DNA of 64,000 bases. Source: Cohnella laeviribosi DSM 21336. GTDB taxonomy: Bacteria; Bacillota; Bacilli; Paenibacillales; Paenibacillaceae. Made by a program: the position numbers and the translations under genes. The stretch covers positions 62,001 to 126,000 of the forward strand of contig NZ_KB899817.1 of assembly GCF_000378425.1 (NCBI RefSeq), in the 5' to 3' direction. Within the stretch, counting starts at the first letter, position 1. Every line of letters starts with the position of its first letter. The notes below the pieces were generated by a model. The model worked only from the letters and a program-made list of their open reading frames with translations, ran no database searches and was not told the origin of the DNA. Shown one piece after another: positions 43,457-52,438 of the stretch.

Positions 43457-44959
43457 TCAATTTTTTTGAAGTATACTTTGATTATTTGTTTTCTGGAAAA
43501 CATTTCTCTCTATATCTAAATCCATCAAACCAATAATCAATGAGGTTATCCCAATAATTGAAATCGTTATCGAATATGCATAAAAAAAGACAAACCAAAT
43601 GCCACCAATCATTAACCAGGGTGATTTATGTATTTTAGTGGCGATAATCTTAAACATCCAAAAAAAGAATATAAGCCCAATTAGACCATTTGTTAGGTAC
43701 AAGGTGTTTAATGTTTCATGTAAAACATAATATAGTCCATTTTCAATTTGCCATTTAGAGTATGTGAATTCATCTACATCTGTAAATAAAGATAAATGAT
43801 CTTTTATAGTTCCTAGATAACCTTTCCCCTCCAGAAAAAACCAAGGCTTTTTAAAATATTCAATAGTTATATTTAAAAATTGTGAAATTCTAATTTTAGG
43901 GGAACTCGGCATATTTTCTAACCAACCATTACCAAATAAAAACATAGAAGTAGCCTGATCTAATTTTGTAGATAATAAAAAATTATTGCTTGATAAGCTT
44001 GGAATAATGATATTCACTGTGAAATAGACAATAAATAAAATCCCCATAAATGTGAACCATGAAATCATATACATTTTTTTTCTAAGTTGGATAGTTAAAA
44101 TCAAAATCGGTATTATCATTGCAACAATCAGCATTTTCCCGTTTGTGTTATAAGTTATTCCCAGTAGAAAAATCGTTCCAGTAATTATCGCTAAAATAAT
44201 TTTTTCATGTTTTTTATAGTCAGAATAGAAAGGGAGCAGAATCGTACAGAATAACAACATAATAATGTTGCTTACTTGTAAAGAATCCAACCCACCACGG
44301 TTCCCATAATTCTGAAATAATAGTGATGTTACAAGGTTAATTGAAAGACTAATAACAATTGCCAATAGACATTGCTTGATTTCATCAATTCGGTTTATAT
44401 TTAGTTTAATTATAGTGTAAATAACAATTGCTTCAGCAGCAACAAAAAGAAATATATAACTAGCGTCTACAAACATTCCAATGTTTGTAATACTTTCTTG
44501 AATATTATTATCGTTAATAAGTAAGTTGAATAATCCCATAATAAATGCAATAGGAGTAATTATATATACACCTTTAATAAACTTACCAATAAATCCTTTT
44601 GATCTGAAAGGATGCTGAAGCTTTCCTGTTAAAACCAATTTTATCAAAGGCAACAAAATAAAAATAGCACCCAGATTCACGCCTGCTATTCTAAATGCCT
44701 TAAAGCCATAAAATACATCTGTACCTACGAATGTAGCTGACTCCAAACTCGTACTTAGAAAAATAATATAATAGCATAGGTACTTAACATCTTGTCCTAG
44801 CATCAAACACTTAATTAAGACTAACGATTGTATAACAGTTAAAAATAACATGATAGCAAAATTATTATAATAAAAACTATTTAACAAACTAACTACAATT
44901 GCTATGATTATATATTTTACATTAAATATGTTTCCATTATGTTTTTCTGATATGTTCAT
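43457..44959 (-). CDS. wzy: Polysaccharide polymerase (Wzy/O-antigen ligase-like)
   Basis: 500 residues with about ten to twelve transmembrane segments and one large extracytoplasmic loop (about 325-405, containing LFGNGWLENMP and LEGKGYLGTIKDHLS, a position typical of Wzy active loops). Identity of Wzy proteins is always low, so the call rests on topology and on being next to wzx and glycosyltransferases. Polymerises lipid-linked repeat units outside the membrane. AGGAAG lies 12 bases before the ATG, rather far. Confidence 0.8.
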   Translation of the reverse strand: MNISEKHNGNIFNVKYIIIAIVVSLLNSFYYNNFAIMLFLTVIQSLVLIKCLMLGQDVKYLCYYIIFLSTSLESATFVGTDVFYGFKAFRIAGVNLGAIFILLPLIKLVLTGKLQHPFRSKGFIGKFIKGVYIITPIAFIMGLFNLLINDNNIQESITNIGMFVDASYIFLFVAAEAIVIYTIIKLNINRIDEIKQCLLAIVISLSINLVTSLLFQNYGNRGGLDSLQVSNIIMLLFCTILLPFYSDYKKHEKIILAIITGTIFLLGITYNTNGKMLIVAMIIPILILTIQLRKKMYMISWFTFMGILFIVYFTVNIIIPSLSSNNFLLSTKLDQATSMFLFGNGWLENMPSSPKIRISQFLNITIEYFKKPWFFLEGKGYLGTIKDHLSLFTDVDEFTYSKWQIENGLYYVLHETLNTLYLTNGLIGLIFFFWMFKIIATKIHKSPWLMIGGIWFVFFYAYSITISIIGITSLIIGLMDLDIERNVFQKTNNQSILQKN

Positions 44960-44994
44960 TTAAATTTACTTCTTCCTTTTCTAAAATAACTTAA

Positions 44995-46176
44995 CTAAAG
45001 AAGTTTATTATCATATACAAATTTTTGTAATGTTTCACTATAATTCAATCTATTTAGAAGGTTCTCTCTTTTATCATCAATTTCTTTTTTACCTCTACTT
45101 ATATAATCAAGTATTTTTTCTTTATAATTATTAAAATCAATAATTATCCCTAGACCGAATTCCTCTACTTGTTTGGCTACATCAAATACATATGGCGTAG
45201 TGATTATCATCATTCCACTTTGTACATATTCTAAAAATTTATTTGGGTATGCAACATTATTCGTCACAAAATTTTCGCGAATTAAGAAGGCGAAATCACC
45301 AGCACACAATATGTGATTTACTTCATTTGCATTAACACTATCTGTAAGAATATCAGAGCAATTATTAATCATAGGTTTTATTTCTTCTATATTATGGGAT
45401 AGTATCAACATTTTAGACTTTTCTGGAATATCCGATTTTATACTCAAAAAAATTTTAATTGATTCATTAATACATTGCCAAGGAGAAGTACCACCAGAAT
45501 AAATGAACAATAATTCGTCTGGTTCTATATTATATTTCGTTCTATATTTTTCCCGATTGAACAACCTTTTCTCTAAGCTATAATTATTTTCTATATAGCA
45601 GGGAACAACATAATGTTTAAAGTTATTTAAATGATACTCTTTATTAAGATATTCTGCTAATGCATTAGAAACAACTAAGGCACCGTCCAATTGGTTTAAA
45701 TATTTTGATTCACTGTACTTAATATAGCTATACATCAATGTCCTATATATTTTCTTTATTAAATTTCCTTTATTGAACTCTAATAACTCTTCTTTTGCAC
45801 TGTGAATATCTGCTACTATAGGGATATCGTTATTTATTTCTTTTATGAATGGAGCAAGTGAAAATGTTCCAATTCCTGAAAGAATAACGCATTTGTAATG
45901 ATTATTTATAAATAATCTGGAAAGTAGTTTTTTACTTTTATTAAAGGCATTATAAATACTTACAACATTATAATTATTACATGGAATAACTGTTATAGTG
46001 CTACCACTCCCTATTTCTTCATTTTTTGAGTTAATCTTTTTTCTATTGTTAATTGCTATAAAGTCGGTTACAACATTCCAATTTTCATATAATGCTTTTG
46101 TACGATTTTTTATTAACCGCAATTCACCACAGGTGTTAAATATATTTCTCGTGGTAATAAAAAGAATTCTATTCAT
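44995..46176 (-). CDS. GT4-type glycosyltransferase
   Basis: 393 residues. N-terminal MNRILFITTRNIFNTCGELRLIKN, then VVSNALAEYLNKEYHL, a second Rossmann domain opening LFIYSGGTSPWQCINESIKIF, and the C-terminal PNKFLEYVQSGMMIITTPYV, equivalent to the PxKxxEyl donor motif of GT4 enzymes. Donor and acceptor unknown. The 194-bp gap before it (46177-46370) shows no gene; it holds a short direct repeat ATGCGTCT twice. Confidence 0.85.
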   Translation of the reverse strand: MNRILFITTRNIFNTCGELRLIKNRTKALYENWNVVTDFIAINNRKKINSKNEEIGSGSTITVIPCNNYNVVSIYNAFNKSKKLLSRLFINNHYKCVILSGIGTFSLAPFIKEINNDIPIVADIHSAKEELLEFNKGNLIKKIYRTLMYSYIKYSESKYLNQLDGALVVSNALAEYLNKEYHLNNFKHYVVPCYIENNYSLEKRLFNREKYRTKYNIEPDELLFIYSGGTSPWQCINESIKIFLSIKSDIPEKSKMLILSHNIEEIKPMINNCSDILTDSVNANEVNHILCAGDFAFLIRENFVTNNVAYPNKFLEYVQSGMMIITTPYVFDVAKQVEEFGLGIIIDFNNYKEKILDYISRGKKEIDDKRENLLNRLNYSETLQKFVYDNKLL

Positions 46177-46370
46177 AACTAATCTCCTGAAATAAGTTAT
46201 TTAATGCTACAAGGCACATAAATTTCCTCTAAAAAAGATTTAATTACTATGCGTCTATGCGTCTAAATTCCCGTTCTACTTTTTGTGTGGATCAAAATCT
46301 GAAAGAATTGCTCCATGCACCAACCCTACATGTCTTATCCCTTATCACCGTAAATTTGGTCATGAACAAT

Positions 46371-47474
46371 TCAACAACATATTTGTTTAATTTTTTTCAA
46401 ATAAGCATCAACAACTATATTTCTATCAAATTCTCTCTCGACTTTTGATCTTGAATTTTTTCCCATTCGTCTTTTCTCTTCGTATGGTAATTCCAAAAAT
46501 TTTTCTATTTTCAAAATTAAGCTGCTGGTGTTTTGGGGTTCAAATAAAAAACCATTCTCGTCCTCGTTGATTGTTTCTCTACAGCCAGGTATATCAGAAG
46601 CGATAAGAACTCTTCCCATTGCTGCAGACTCAAGCAAAACATTTGACATTCCTTCTCCACCATGCGATGGCTGAATAACACATTGTGTCTCCTCAATAAA
46701 AGGTTTCACATTACTTTGATACCCATAATACGAGATGAAACCTTCGTCTTCATATCTTTTAATTATTTCACTATAATGAGATTGTGTTTTCTCCACATAA
46801 CCAATAATGTTAAATCGTGCCTCAGGATATTTGGTTTTAATTATTTTAGCAGCTTCTAGGTATTCATCTATCCCCTTATCCTTCATTATTCTCCCAATAT
46901 ATAAAAAAGTAGGCGTTCTATCTGATGGAAATGGTTTATAGGCAAATTCGCTTAGATTTACCCCTGAACCCGGAAGAAGCTCGTAATTATTTTTAATTAT
47001 TTTTTTTTCTAACAGAGCATTCAAATCAGACTTATTTTGAAAAAATATACAAAATGATCGCTTTAGACTTACTTTATATAGAAAGGTAAGCAGATTCCTA
47101 AATAAAACACTTTTTTTAAGAAATCCACTTCCTAAACCTGTAATATTATTGATATAGGGAATTCTAAGTAATCGGCAGGCTATTCCGCCATATAAATTGG
47201 GTTTTATCGTATACGCAAGAACAACATCTGGTTTAATCTTATTTAATAAACGAATATAATGCAGGAGTAATTTTAAATCTTTGACAGGATTAGTGCCTCT
47301 ACGATCAACCTGAGTTTCTGTAACCCTACACCCCCATTTTATCAACTCATTAATTCTATTACCTATGGGAGTTGAAATATGAATTTCGTGTCCTTCCTCT
47401 AATAATCTCAAAATGATCTCTTTACGAAAGTTATATATATATGTGCTATCATTTCCCAATAGCAGTATCTTCAT
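46371..47474 (-). CDS. GT4 glycosyltransferase (PglA/CapM-like)
   Basis: 367 residues. MKILLLGNDSTYIYNFRKEIILRLLEEGHEIHISTP, PNLYGGIACRLLRIPYINNITGLGSGF, GRIMKDKGIDEYLEAA and the donor-site PSHGGEGMSNVLLESAAMGRVLIASDIPGCRETI, all hallmarks of GT4 retaining transferases acting early on the undecaprenyl-linked sugar. Overlaps the SDR gene by 26 bases. The trio sugar transferase, SDR epimerase and this GT4 recurs in Firmicute surface-glycan clusters. Confidence 0.9.
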   Translation of the reverse strand: MKILLLGNDSTYIYNFRKEIILRLLEEGHEIHISTPIGNRINELIKWGCRVTETQVDRRGTNPVKDLKLLLHYIRLLNKIKPDVVLAYTIKPNLYGGIACRLLRIPYINNITGLGSGFLKKSVLFRNLLTFLYKVSLKRSFCIFFQNKSDLNALLEKKIIKNNYELLPGSGVNLSEFAYKPFPSDRTPTFLYIGRIMKDKGIDEYLEAAKIIKTKYPEARFNIIGYVEKTQSHYSEIIKRYEDEGFISYYGYQSNVKPFIEETQCVIQPSHGGEGMSNVLLESAAMGRVLIASDIPGCRETINEDENGFLFEPQNTSSLILKIEKFLELPYEEKRRMGKNSRSKVEREFDRNIVVDAYLKKIKQICC

Positions 47475-48375
47475 TTTTGTGGCTCCACCTTGACTCTAGA
47501 TTCATATTTCTGAGTTCAGAATTAATAATGGATTCTTTGAATTCTGTAATGCAATAATTAAAATTCTGATGTGATGATAGTTCCTGATTATAAGTTAAAT
47601 TACCGAAAACTTTATTGAAAATTTCAATTCTATTTTTAAAAAGATTCATTATCTTGGAAAGTAAAGTCGAAAAATAAATTCTTTTAGAATTCACTTTAGC
47701 TATCAAATCTATCAAATCTTTAATGTTTACATATTCTTTATTTTGAGGGAAAAATAAACCTTGCGCCTGTGTATCAATTATGAGCCTGATAAACTCCGTT
47801 AAATTGTCAATATAAATCATGCTGCGTTTATTTTCATATTCGGGAAAAACTAATGATCTTTTCACCAATTTGCTCAGTCTCGCATAATTCCCTGGACAAT
47901 CTGGACCATAAACCATTGGAGGTCTTACTATTGCAACTTTAAAATCTCGCTCATCCATAATTTTTTTTAGTTCAAACTCTGCAGCAAGCTTGCTTTTGCC
48001 GTAAAGTGTGTTAGGATTACATGGTGTGTTTTTATCGATAATAACTTCTGCTCCTATTTTGCCATCAAGTCCATATACAGACATACTACTTAGAAAAACA
48101 AAATGTTTTACGCCCGAACTTTTCGCTTTTAATGCAAGTGCTTTCGTTAAATCTCTGTTGACCAAATAAAAAGTATTCCTTGAGTTTGAATTCTCCTTTT
48201 GATGTACAATGGCAGCAACATGAATAATAGAATCGTATATCGAAAGATCTTTTTGCTTCCAAACATCATTCTTTAAACTAATATTGTCAACTTCATATCT
48301 ATCTGGCCATTGATTTAACCATTGTTTTAACTTTAACCCAATATAGCTTTTCTCACCAGTTATGAGTATTCTCAT
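47449..48375 (-). CDS. NAD-dependent nucleotide-sugar epimerase/dehydratase (SDR)
   Basis: 308 residues. The N-terminal RILITGEKSYIGLKLKQWL lacks the first Gly of the usual GxxGxxG pattern (GEKSYIG), yet the catalytic VFLSSMSVYGLDGK with YGKSK, and RPPMVYGPDCPGNYARL are present. Probably makes the sugar nucleotide used by the initiating transferase (UDP-GalNAc/UDP-GlcNAc epimerase type) but the substrate cannot be read from sequence. Overlaps its neighbours at both ends. Confidence 0.82.
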   Translation of the reverse strand: MRILITGEKSYIGLKLKQWLNQWPDRYEVDNISLKNDVWKQKDLSIYDSIIHVAAIVHQKENSNSRNTFYLVNRDLTKALALKAKSSGVKHFVFLSSMSVYGLDGKIGAEVIIDKNTPCNPNTLYGKSKLAAEFELKKIMDERDFKVAIVRPPMVYGPDCPGNYARLSKLVKRSLVFPEYENKRSMIYIDNLTEFIRLIIDTQAQGLFFPQNKEYVNIKDLIDLIAKVNSKRIYFSTLLSKIMNLFKNRIEIFNKVFGNLTYNQELSSHQNFNYCITEFKESIINSELRNMNLESRWSHKNEDTAIGK

Positions 48376-48970
48376 AAATCTTGTCTGCCCCTTCTTTTAT
48401 TCCCTCACTTTTCGCAACAGCTAATACGGTTTTCAGGAGTATTTTCAAGTCAAATTTTAAGCTTAAATTATTATAATACTCACTATCATATTGAACCTTT
48501 AAATCGATAGAAATCTCATCTCTGCCATTTATCTGTGCCCATCCTGTAAGCCCCGGGTTAATACTATTGACATTGTACTGATCTCTTTTATTTATTAAGT
48601 CGAATTGATTCCATAATGCAGGTCGTGGACCTACAAAACTCATTTCACCTCTTAATATGTTTACTAACTGGGGAAGTTCATCTAAGCTTGTCTTTCTTAA
48701 GAAGCGACCTACTCGAGTAATATATAATTCTGGATTAACTAACATATCTGTTGGAGTATCTTTCGGAGCATCAATGTACATTGTTCTAAATTTAAGGATA
48801 TTAAATTCTTTCTTTTCTTTCCCCACTCTTTTTTGCTTAAATAAAACGGGTCCATTTGAATCAACTTTAATGAGTAGTGCTAAAATAAGTAATAAAGGAG
48901 AGGTAAGTATCAGTAGAAACAAGGAGAGAACAAAGTCAAGAACACGTTTTACCTTAATATATGAAATCAT
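48353..48970 (-). CDS. Initiating undecaprenyl-phosphate sugar phosphotransferase
   Basis: 205 residues, the catalytic-domain-only form of the polyisoprenyl-phosphate hexose-1-phosphate transferase family. One membrane helix (VLDFVLSLFLLILTSPLLLILALLI), then LFKQKRVGKEKKEFNILKFRTMY, TSLDELPQLVNILRGEMSFVGPRPAL and NPGLTGWAQINGRDE with the catalytic Asp-Glu dyad. Places the first sugar-1-P on the lipid carrier. Start at ATG 48970 (GTG one codon earlier possible); GGGGA is the ribosome site. Confidence 0.94.
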   Translation of the reverse strand: MISYIKVKRVLDFVLSLFLLILTSPLLLILALLIKVDSNGPVLFKQKRVGKEKKEFNILKFRTMYIDAPKDTPTDMLVNPELYITRVGRFLRKTSLDELPQLVNILRGEMSFVGPRPALWNQFDLINKRDQYNVNSINPGLTGWAQINGRDEISIDLKVQYDSEYYNNLSLKFDLKILLKTVLAVAKSEGIKEGADKIYENTHNW

Positions 48971-49000
48971 CACAAAGCATCCCCAATTACTATCATGGTC

Positions 49001-50821
49001 TTACGAAACATACTCCAAAATCGGCACCAAGTTCTCGATCGCATCCTTGACCGCTTTCGGTTCTTCGCCAAGTACCCTTTCCAGCCGGGCGAACTCCAGG
49101 TCCAGTTCCTTCTGGCTGATGATGCTTGGCTTGCCGATGTAAATTCGTTCGTGCTGGGTCTTGGTTGCACCTTCTTCGGCCGTGAGCAGCTCTTCGTACA
49201 GCTTTTCTCCTTCGCGTATGCCCGTGAATTGGATATCGATATCCACATAAGGCTCGTAGCCGGAGAGACGGATCAAGTCCTCGGCCAGCTTGAGGATACG
49301 GACAGGCTCACCCATGTCGAGGATGAAGATTTCTCCGCCCTTCGACAAGGCGCCTGCCTGGATAACAAGCTGAACGGCCTCCGGGATGGTCATGAAATAG
49401 CGGACCATGTCCGGATGGGTGACGGTTACGGGGCCGCCGCTGGCAATTTGCTTCTTGAAGAGCGGAATGACGCTTCCGCGGCTGCCTAATACATTGCCGA
49501 AACGGACGGATGCGAATTTGGTTTTGCTTTGGGCGTTTAAGCTTTGCACATACATTTCCGCAATACGCTTGGTAGCCCCCATAATGCTGGTCGGATTGAC
49601 GGCTTTATCGGAAGAGATGAGGACGAAACGTTCCGTGCCGTATTTGTCCGCGCAATCGGCGACGTTCTGCGTGCCGAACACGTTGTTCTTGACGGCCTCG
49701 GACGGATTCTTCTCCATCAGCGGAACGTGCTTATGCGCAGCCGCATGGAACACGACATGCGGTCTATGCTGCGCAAATACGTTATCCATTCTCTTCCGGT
49801 CTTGTATGTCGGCTATAATCGGTTCTATATGTAAATGCGGATGAGCACGCCTTAATTCCATTTCTATATTGTAAATGCTGTTCTCCCCATGACCGAGGAG
49901 AAGAAGCTTGGAAGGGCGGAACGGCGCAATTTGCCGGCACAGCTCAGATCCGATCGAACCGCCAGCTCCCGTAACCAGAACGACTTTGTTCTGGACATAC
50001 TCGGCGATCCCCACCAGATCGGTCTTGATCGGGTCGCGCCCAAGCAGATCCTCCACATCCACGTCGCGCATGGTGCTGAAGGAGATTTTGCCACTGATCA
50101 TGTCATGAATGCCGGGGATGATTTTTACTTTTGCGCCTGTTGAAATACAAATGTTAATAATTTCGGAAACAACCGCCTTTGGGGCGGAAGGAATGGCGAT
50201 AATGATTTCTTTGATCCGATGCTCGACGACGACAGATTCGATTGAATAGCGATCACCTAACACCGGCAGATGAAAAGCGGTAAGAAAATGCTTTTGAGGA
50301 TCGTCATCGATAAATCCGACAAGCTTCCGATCGCTCATGGTCGAACTCATCAACTCTCTGGCAACCAACATACCGCAATCGCCGGCTCCAAAAATGAGTG
50401 TCGGAATCTTGTTATCTCGGTCCGCCTTTTTCTTTCTGCCCAAGATACGCCAGAATACACGCACGCCGCCCATTAAGAGCAGTTCCGTTTCCAACGTACG
50501 GATCGCAACGCTAAGCGGAACTCGATTGTCCATGTATAAAAGAGTGATCAGATAGGAGACGCCCCAACTGATCACAATCGCTTTACACATGGAGAGCAGG
50601 TCTCCTATACTCGCATACTGCCACATGCTGCGGTACATCCCCAGGTACAGCATGACAAGCAAACAAAGAACGGAGGATATCAGGCTGTATTCAAAAAATT
50701 GGCGAAGGTAGTTGCCGGGAACATAACCATCGAATCTGAAGAGGTACGCCGTAAAGCTGCTAAACCAAACAATTAGCAGATCGACAACGAACAATACGAC
50801 CAATTTTTTCTTGACAGCCAT
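49001..50821 (-). CDS. Membrane-bound nucleotide-sugar 4,6-dehydratase (PglF/CapD family)
   Basis: 606 residues. Four N-terminal membrane helices (about 10-125), a CoA-binding-like Rossmann domain (TLIFGAGDCGMLVARELM), and a C-terminal SDR domain: VVLVTGAGGSIGSELCRQIAPF, AHKHVPLMEKNPSEAVKNNVFGT, catalytic LISSDKAVNPTSIMGATKR (Met in place of Tyr, normal for PglF/WbpM). Likely makes UDP-4-keto-6-deoxy-GlcNAc for a bacillosamine- or QuiNAc/FucNAc-type first sugar. GC-rich like the flanking chromosome, unlike the genes that follow, and so marks the edge of the AT-rich island. Confidence 0.95.
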   Translation of the reverse strand: MAVKKKLVVLFVVDLLIVWFSSFTAYLFRFDGYVPGNYLRQFFEYSLISSVLCLLVMLYLGMYRSMWQYASIGDLLSMCKAIVISWGVSYLITLLYMDNRVPLSVAIRTLETELLLMGGVRVFWRILGRKKKADRDNKIPTLIFGAGDCGMLVARELMSSTMSDRKLVGFIDDDPQKHFLTAFHLPVLGDRYSIESVVVEHRIKEIIIAIPSAPKAVVSEIINICISTGAKVKIIPGIHDMISGKISFSTMRDVDVEDLLGRDPIKTDLVGIAEYVQNKVVLVTGAGGSIGSELCRQIAPFRPSKLLLLGHGENSIYNIEMELRRAHPHLHIEPIIADIQDRKRMDNVFAQHRPHVVFHAAAHKHVPLMEKNPSEAVKNNVFGTQNVADCADKYGTERFVLISSDKAVNPTSIMGATKRIAEMYVQSLNAQSKTKFASVRFGNVLGSRGSVIPLFKKQIASGGPVTVTHPDMVRYFMTIPEAVQLVIQAGALSKGGEIFILDMGEPVRILKLAEDLIRLSGYEPYVDIDIQFTGIREGEKLYEELLTAEEGATKTQHERIYIGKPSIISQKELDLEFARLERVLGEEPKAVKDAIENLVPILEYVS

Positions 50822-50843
50822 TTTGACATGCCTCCGAAATGCG

Positions 50844-51536
50844 TTATGAATTGGTATTGCCGTAATAATAATAATAATAACCTTCGCTTTTTTTGCGTTT
50901 TACATTGTTCAGGACTACACCCAACAACTTGGCACCCACTTTAACAAGCCCTTCTTTGGCTTTTAAAGCAATTTCACGTTTCACCTTGCCCTGATCCAAA
51001 ACCAAAACAACCCCGTCGCATCGCGTCGACAACAACTGGGCATCGGTTACGGCCAAGGTAGGAGGAGAGTCGATCAGAATGACATCAAATCGTCTGCGCA
51101 GCTCGTCGATCAAGTTCGACATTCTTTGGGAAGCCACCATCTCTGCGGGATTAGGCGGAATCGGGCCGGATGTGATCACGGACAGCCCGGGAATTTTGGT
51201 AGGCTGAATCGCTTCATCCACCGTGCACTGCTGCGATAGAATAGACGACAACCCTCGCCTGTTGGAAACCTCGAATGTGTGATGCTCTATTGGCTTTCGC
51301 ATATCGGCGTCGATTAACAGCACTTTACGTTCCGCTTGGGCGTAGGCGACGGCCAAATTGCCGATTGTCGTCGATTTTCCTTCGCCGGGGCCAGCCGATG
51401 TCACCATGATGACTTGCATTTTTTGATCGACGGAAGAAAAATCCACATTGGTACGCAGTGAGCGGTAAGCTTCCGAAATCGGCGAACGGGGATTCGTGTG
51501 GGTAATGAGGTTACGTTTATTTGCCGGTCGTGACAC
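50844..51536 (-). CDS. CpsD/CapB-type tyrosine kinase (BY-kinase catalytic subunit)
   Basis: Regulates chain length and export of the polysaccharide by cyclic autophosphorylation. 230 residues. Walker A TSAGPGEGKSTTIGNLA, Walker A' VLLIDADMRKP, Walker B VILIDSPP, and a C-terminal tyrosine cluster of six Tyr encoded by a perfect TAT repeat (50863-50880 on the plus strand reads TAA six times). GTG start at 51536, eight bases after AGGTGA; a GTG four codons upstream overlaps that site. Overlaps its membrane activator gene by 20 bases. Confidence 0.95.
   Translation of the reverse strand: MSRPANKRNLITHTNPRSPISEAYRSLRTNVDFSSVDQKMQVIMVTSAGPGEGKSTTIGNLAVAYAQAERKVLLIDADMRKPIEHHTFEVSNRRGLSSILSQQCTVDEAIQPTKIPGLSVITSGPIPPNPAEMVASQRMSNLIDELRRRFDVILIDSPPTLAVTDAQLLSTRCDGVVLVLDQGKVKREIALKAKEGLVKVGAKLLGVVLNNVKRKKSEGYYYYYYGNTNS
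50863..50880. repeat. Trinucleotide microsatellite in the kinase tyrosine tail
   Basis: Plus strand TAA six times; on the coding strand it gives the uninterrupted Tyr codons of the kinase autophosphorylation cluster. Slippage by whole units would change the number of tyrosines without a frameshift. Confidence 0.9.
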
Positions 51537-52287
51537 GGGAAAGCTCACCTGCCTGTTTTAAAGATACGGATTTGCTCGGTTGGGCCTCAACCTCGTTCGG
51601 GTCCATCCTAGCAATCATCGCCAGCGTCGGGAGACCGAGGACTTGCTCAACGTCAGCTTCCGTCTTGATCGTGTCATCCAGATATTCCAACAGGAACACA
51701 ACCCCTACGGCAAGCATAAACGAAACGATAAACGCAATGACGATATTAAGCATCACATTTGGCGACACAGGACTTGGAGGCTGAGCCGGCTCGAGCTTGG
51801 CTTCGTTCAGAATCGAAACGTTCTGCACGCTGAACAAACTCGGAATCTCCTGTTTGAACACTTCCGAAACAGCGTTGGCGATTTGAGCCGCCTTCCGGTA
51901 AGAAGGATCGCTTACGATAACGGTCATGACCTGTGTGTTATTGACTGAACTGACCTTGATTTTTTTCATCAATTGCTCGGAAGTCAGCCCGAATTCCGGA
52001 TAATTCGCTACGACCTTATCCAGAATAGCAGGTGTCTTGATAATCTCTTTGTAAGTGTCGATCATCTTGATATAAGTGTTCACTTCATTCAATTCCAATT
52101 GCTGCGTAATCGAGCTGTCCGATGATCGATTGACAATGATCTTGGTAGAGGCTTCGTAAATCGGCACCATAACAAATTTGCTGTATACTCCTGCCGTAAT
52201 CGTCACGATCAAAACAAAACTGACGATCCACCAGATCCTTTTCCGGATGATTCGGAAGTAATCGCGGAGATCCAATTCATTAGACAC
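51517..52287 (-). CDS. Wzz/CapA-type kinase activator and chain-length modulator
   Basis: 256 residues. Two membrane helices (about 20-40 and 180-200) flank an extracytoplasmic helical domain (YEASTKIIVNRSSDSS, VMTVIVSDPSYRKAAQIANAVSEVFKQEI); the PPSPVSPNV proline-rich motif precedes the second helix, as in Wzz/YveK. The cytoplasmic tail binds and activates the kinase next door. GTG start six bases after GGGGGAG. First gene of the EPS operon; I found no convincing promoter upstream. Confidence 0.95.
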   Translation of the reverse strand: MSNELDLRDYFRIIRKRIWWIVSFVLIVTITAGVYSKFVMVPIYEASTKIIVNRSSDSSITQQLELNEVNTYIKMIDTYKEIIKTPAILDKVVANYPEFGLTSEQLMKKIKVSSVNNTQVMTVIVSDPSYRKAAQIANAVSEVFKQEIPSLFSVQNVSILNEAKLEPAQPPSPVSPNVMLNIVIAFIVSFMLAVGVVFLLEYLDDTIKTEADVEQVLGLPTLAMIARMDPNEVEAQPSKSVSLKQAGELSRVTTGK

Positions 52288-52370
52288 GTCATGCTCCCCC
52301 CATGCTGTTTGCTCTTCTTAGGTTTCTTCAGCTAGTACGCTAGATCATGATCGCCCCCTTCCAAACGATG

Positions 52371-52406
52371 AACATCCTCCCCCCACCGAGATGAGAGGAG
52401 GATGTT
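52371..52406. terminator. Hairpin between the SLH gene and the EPS operon
   Basis: AACATCCTCC and GGAGGATGTT form a 10-bp perfect stem with a 16-base loop, 33 bp after the SLH gene stop codon. No T-run follows on the minus strand (TTCATCG). It may terminate the SLH transcript or be a leader element of the EPS operon. Confidence 0.45.
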
Positions 52407-52438
52407 ATACTGTGTGGAATAGGATTAGGGATTATGTC

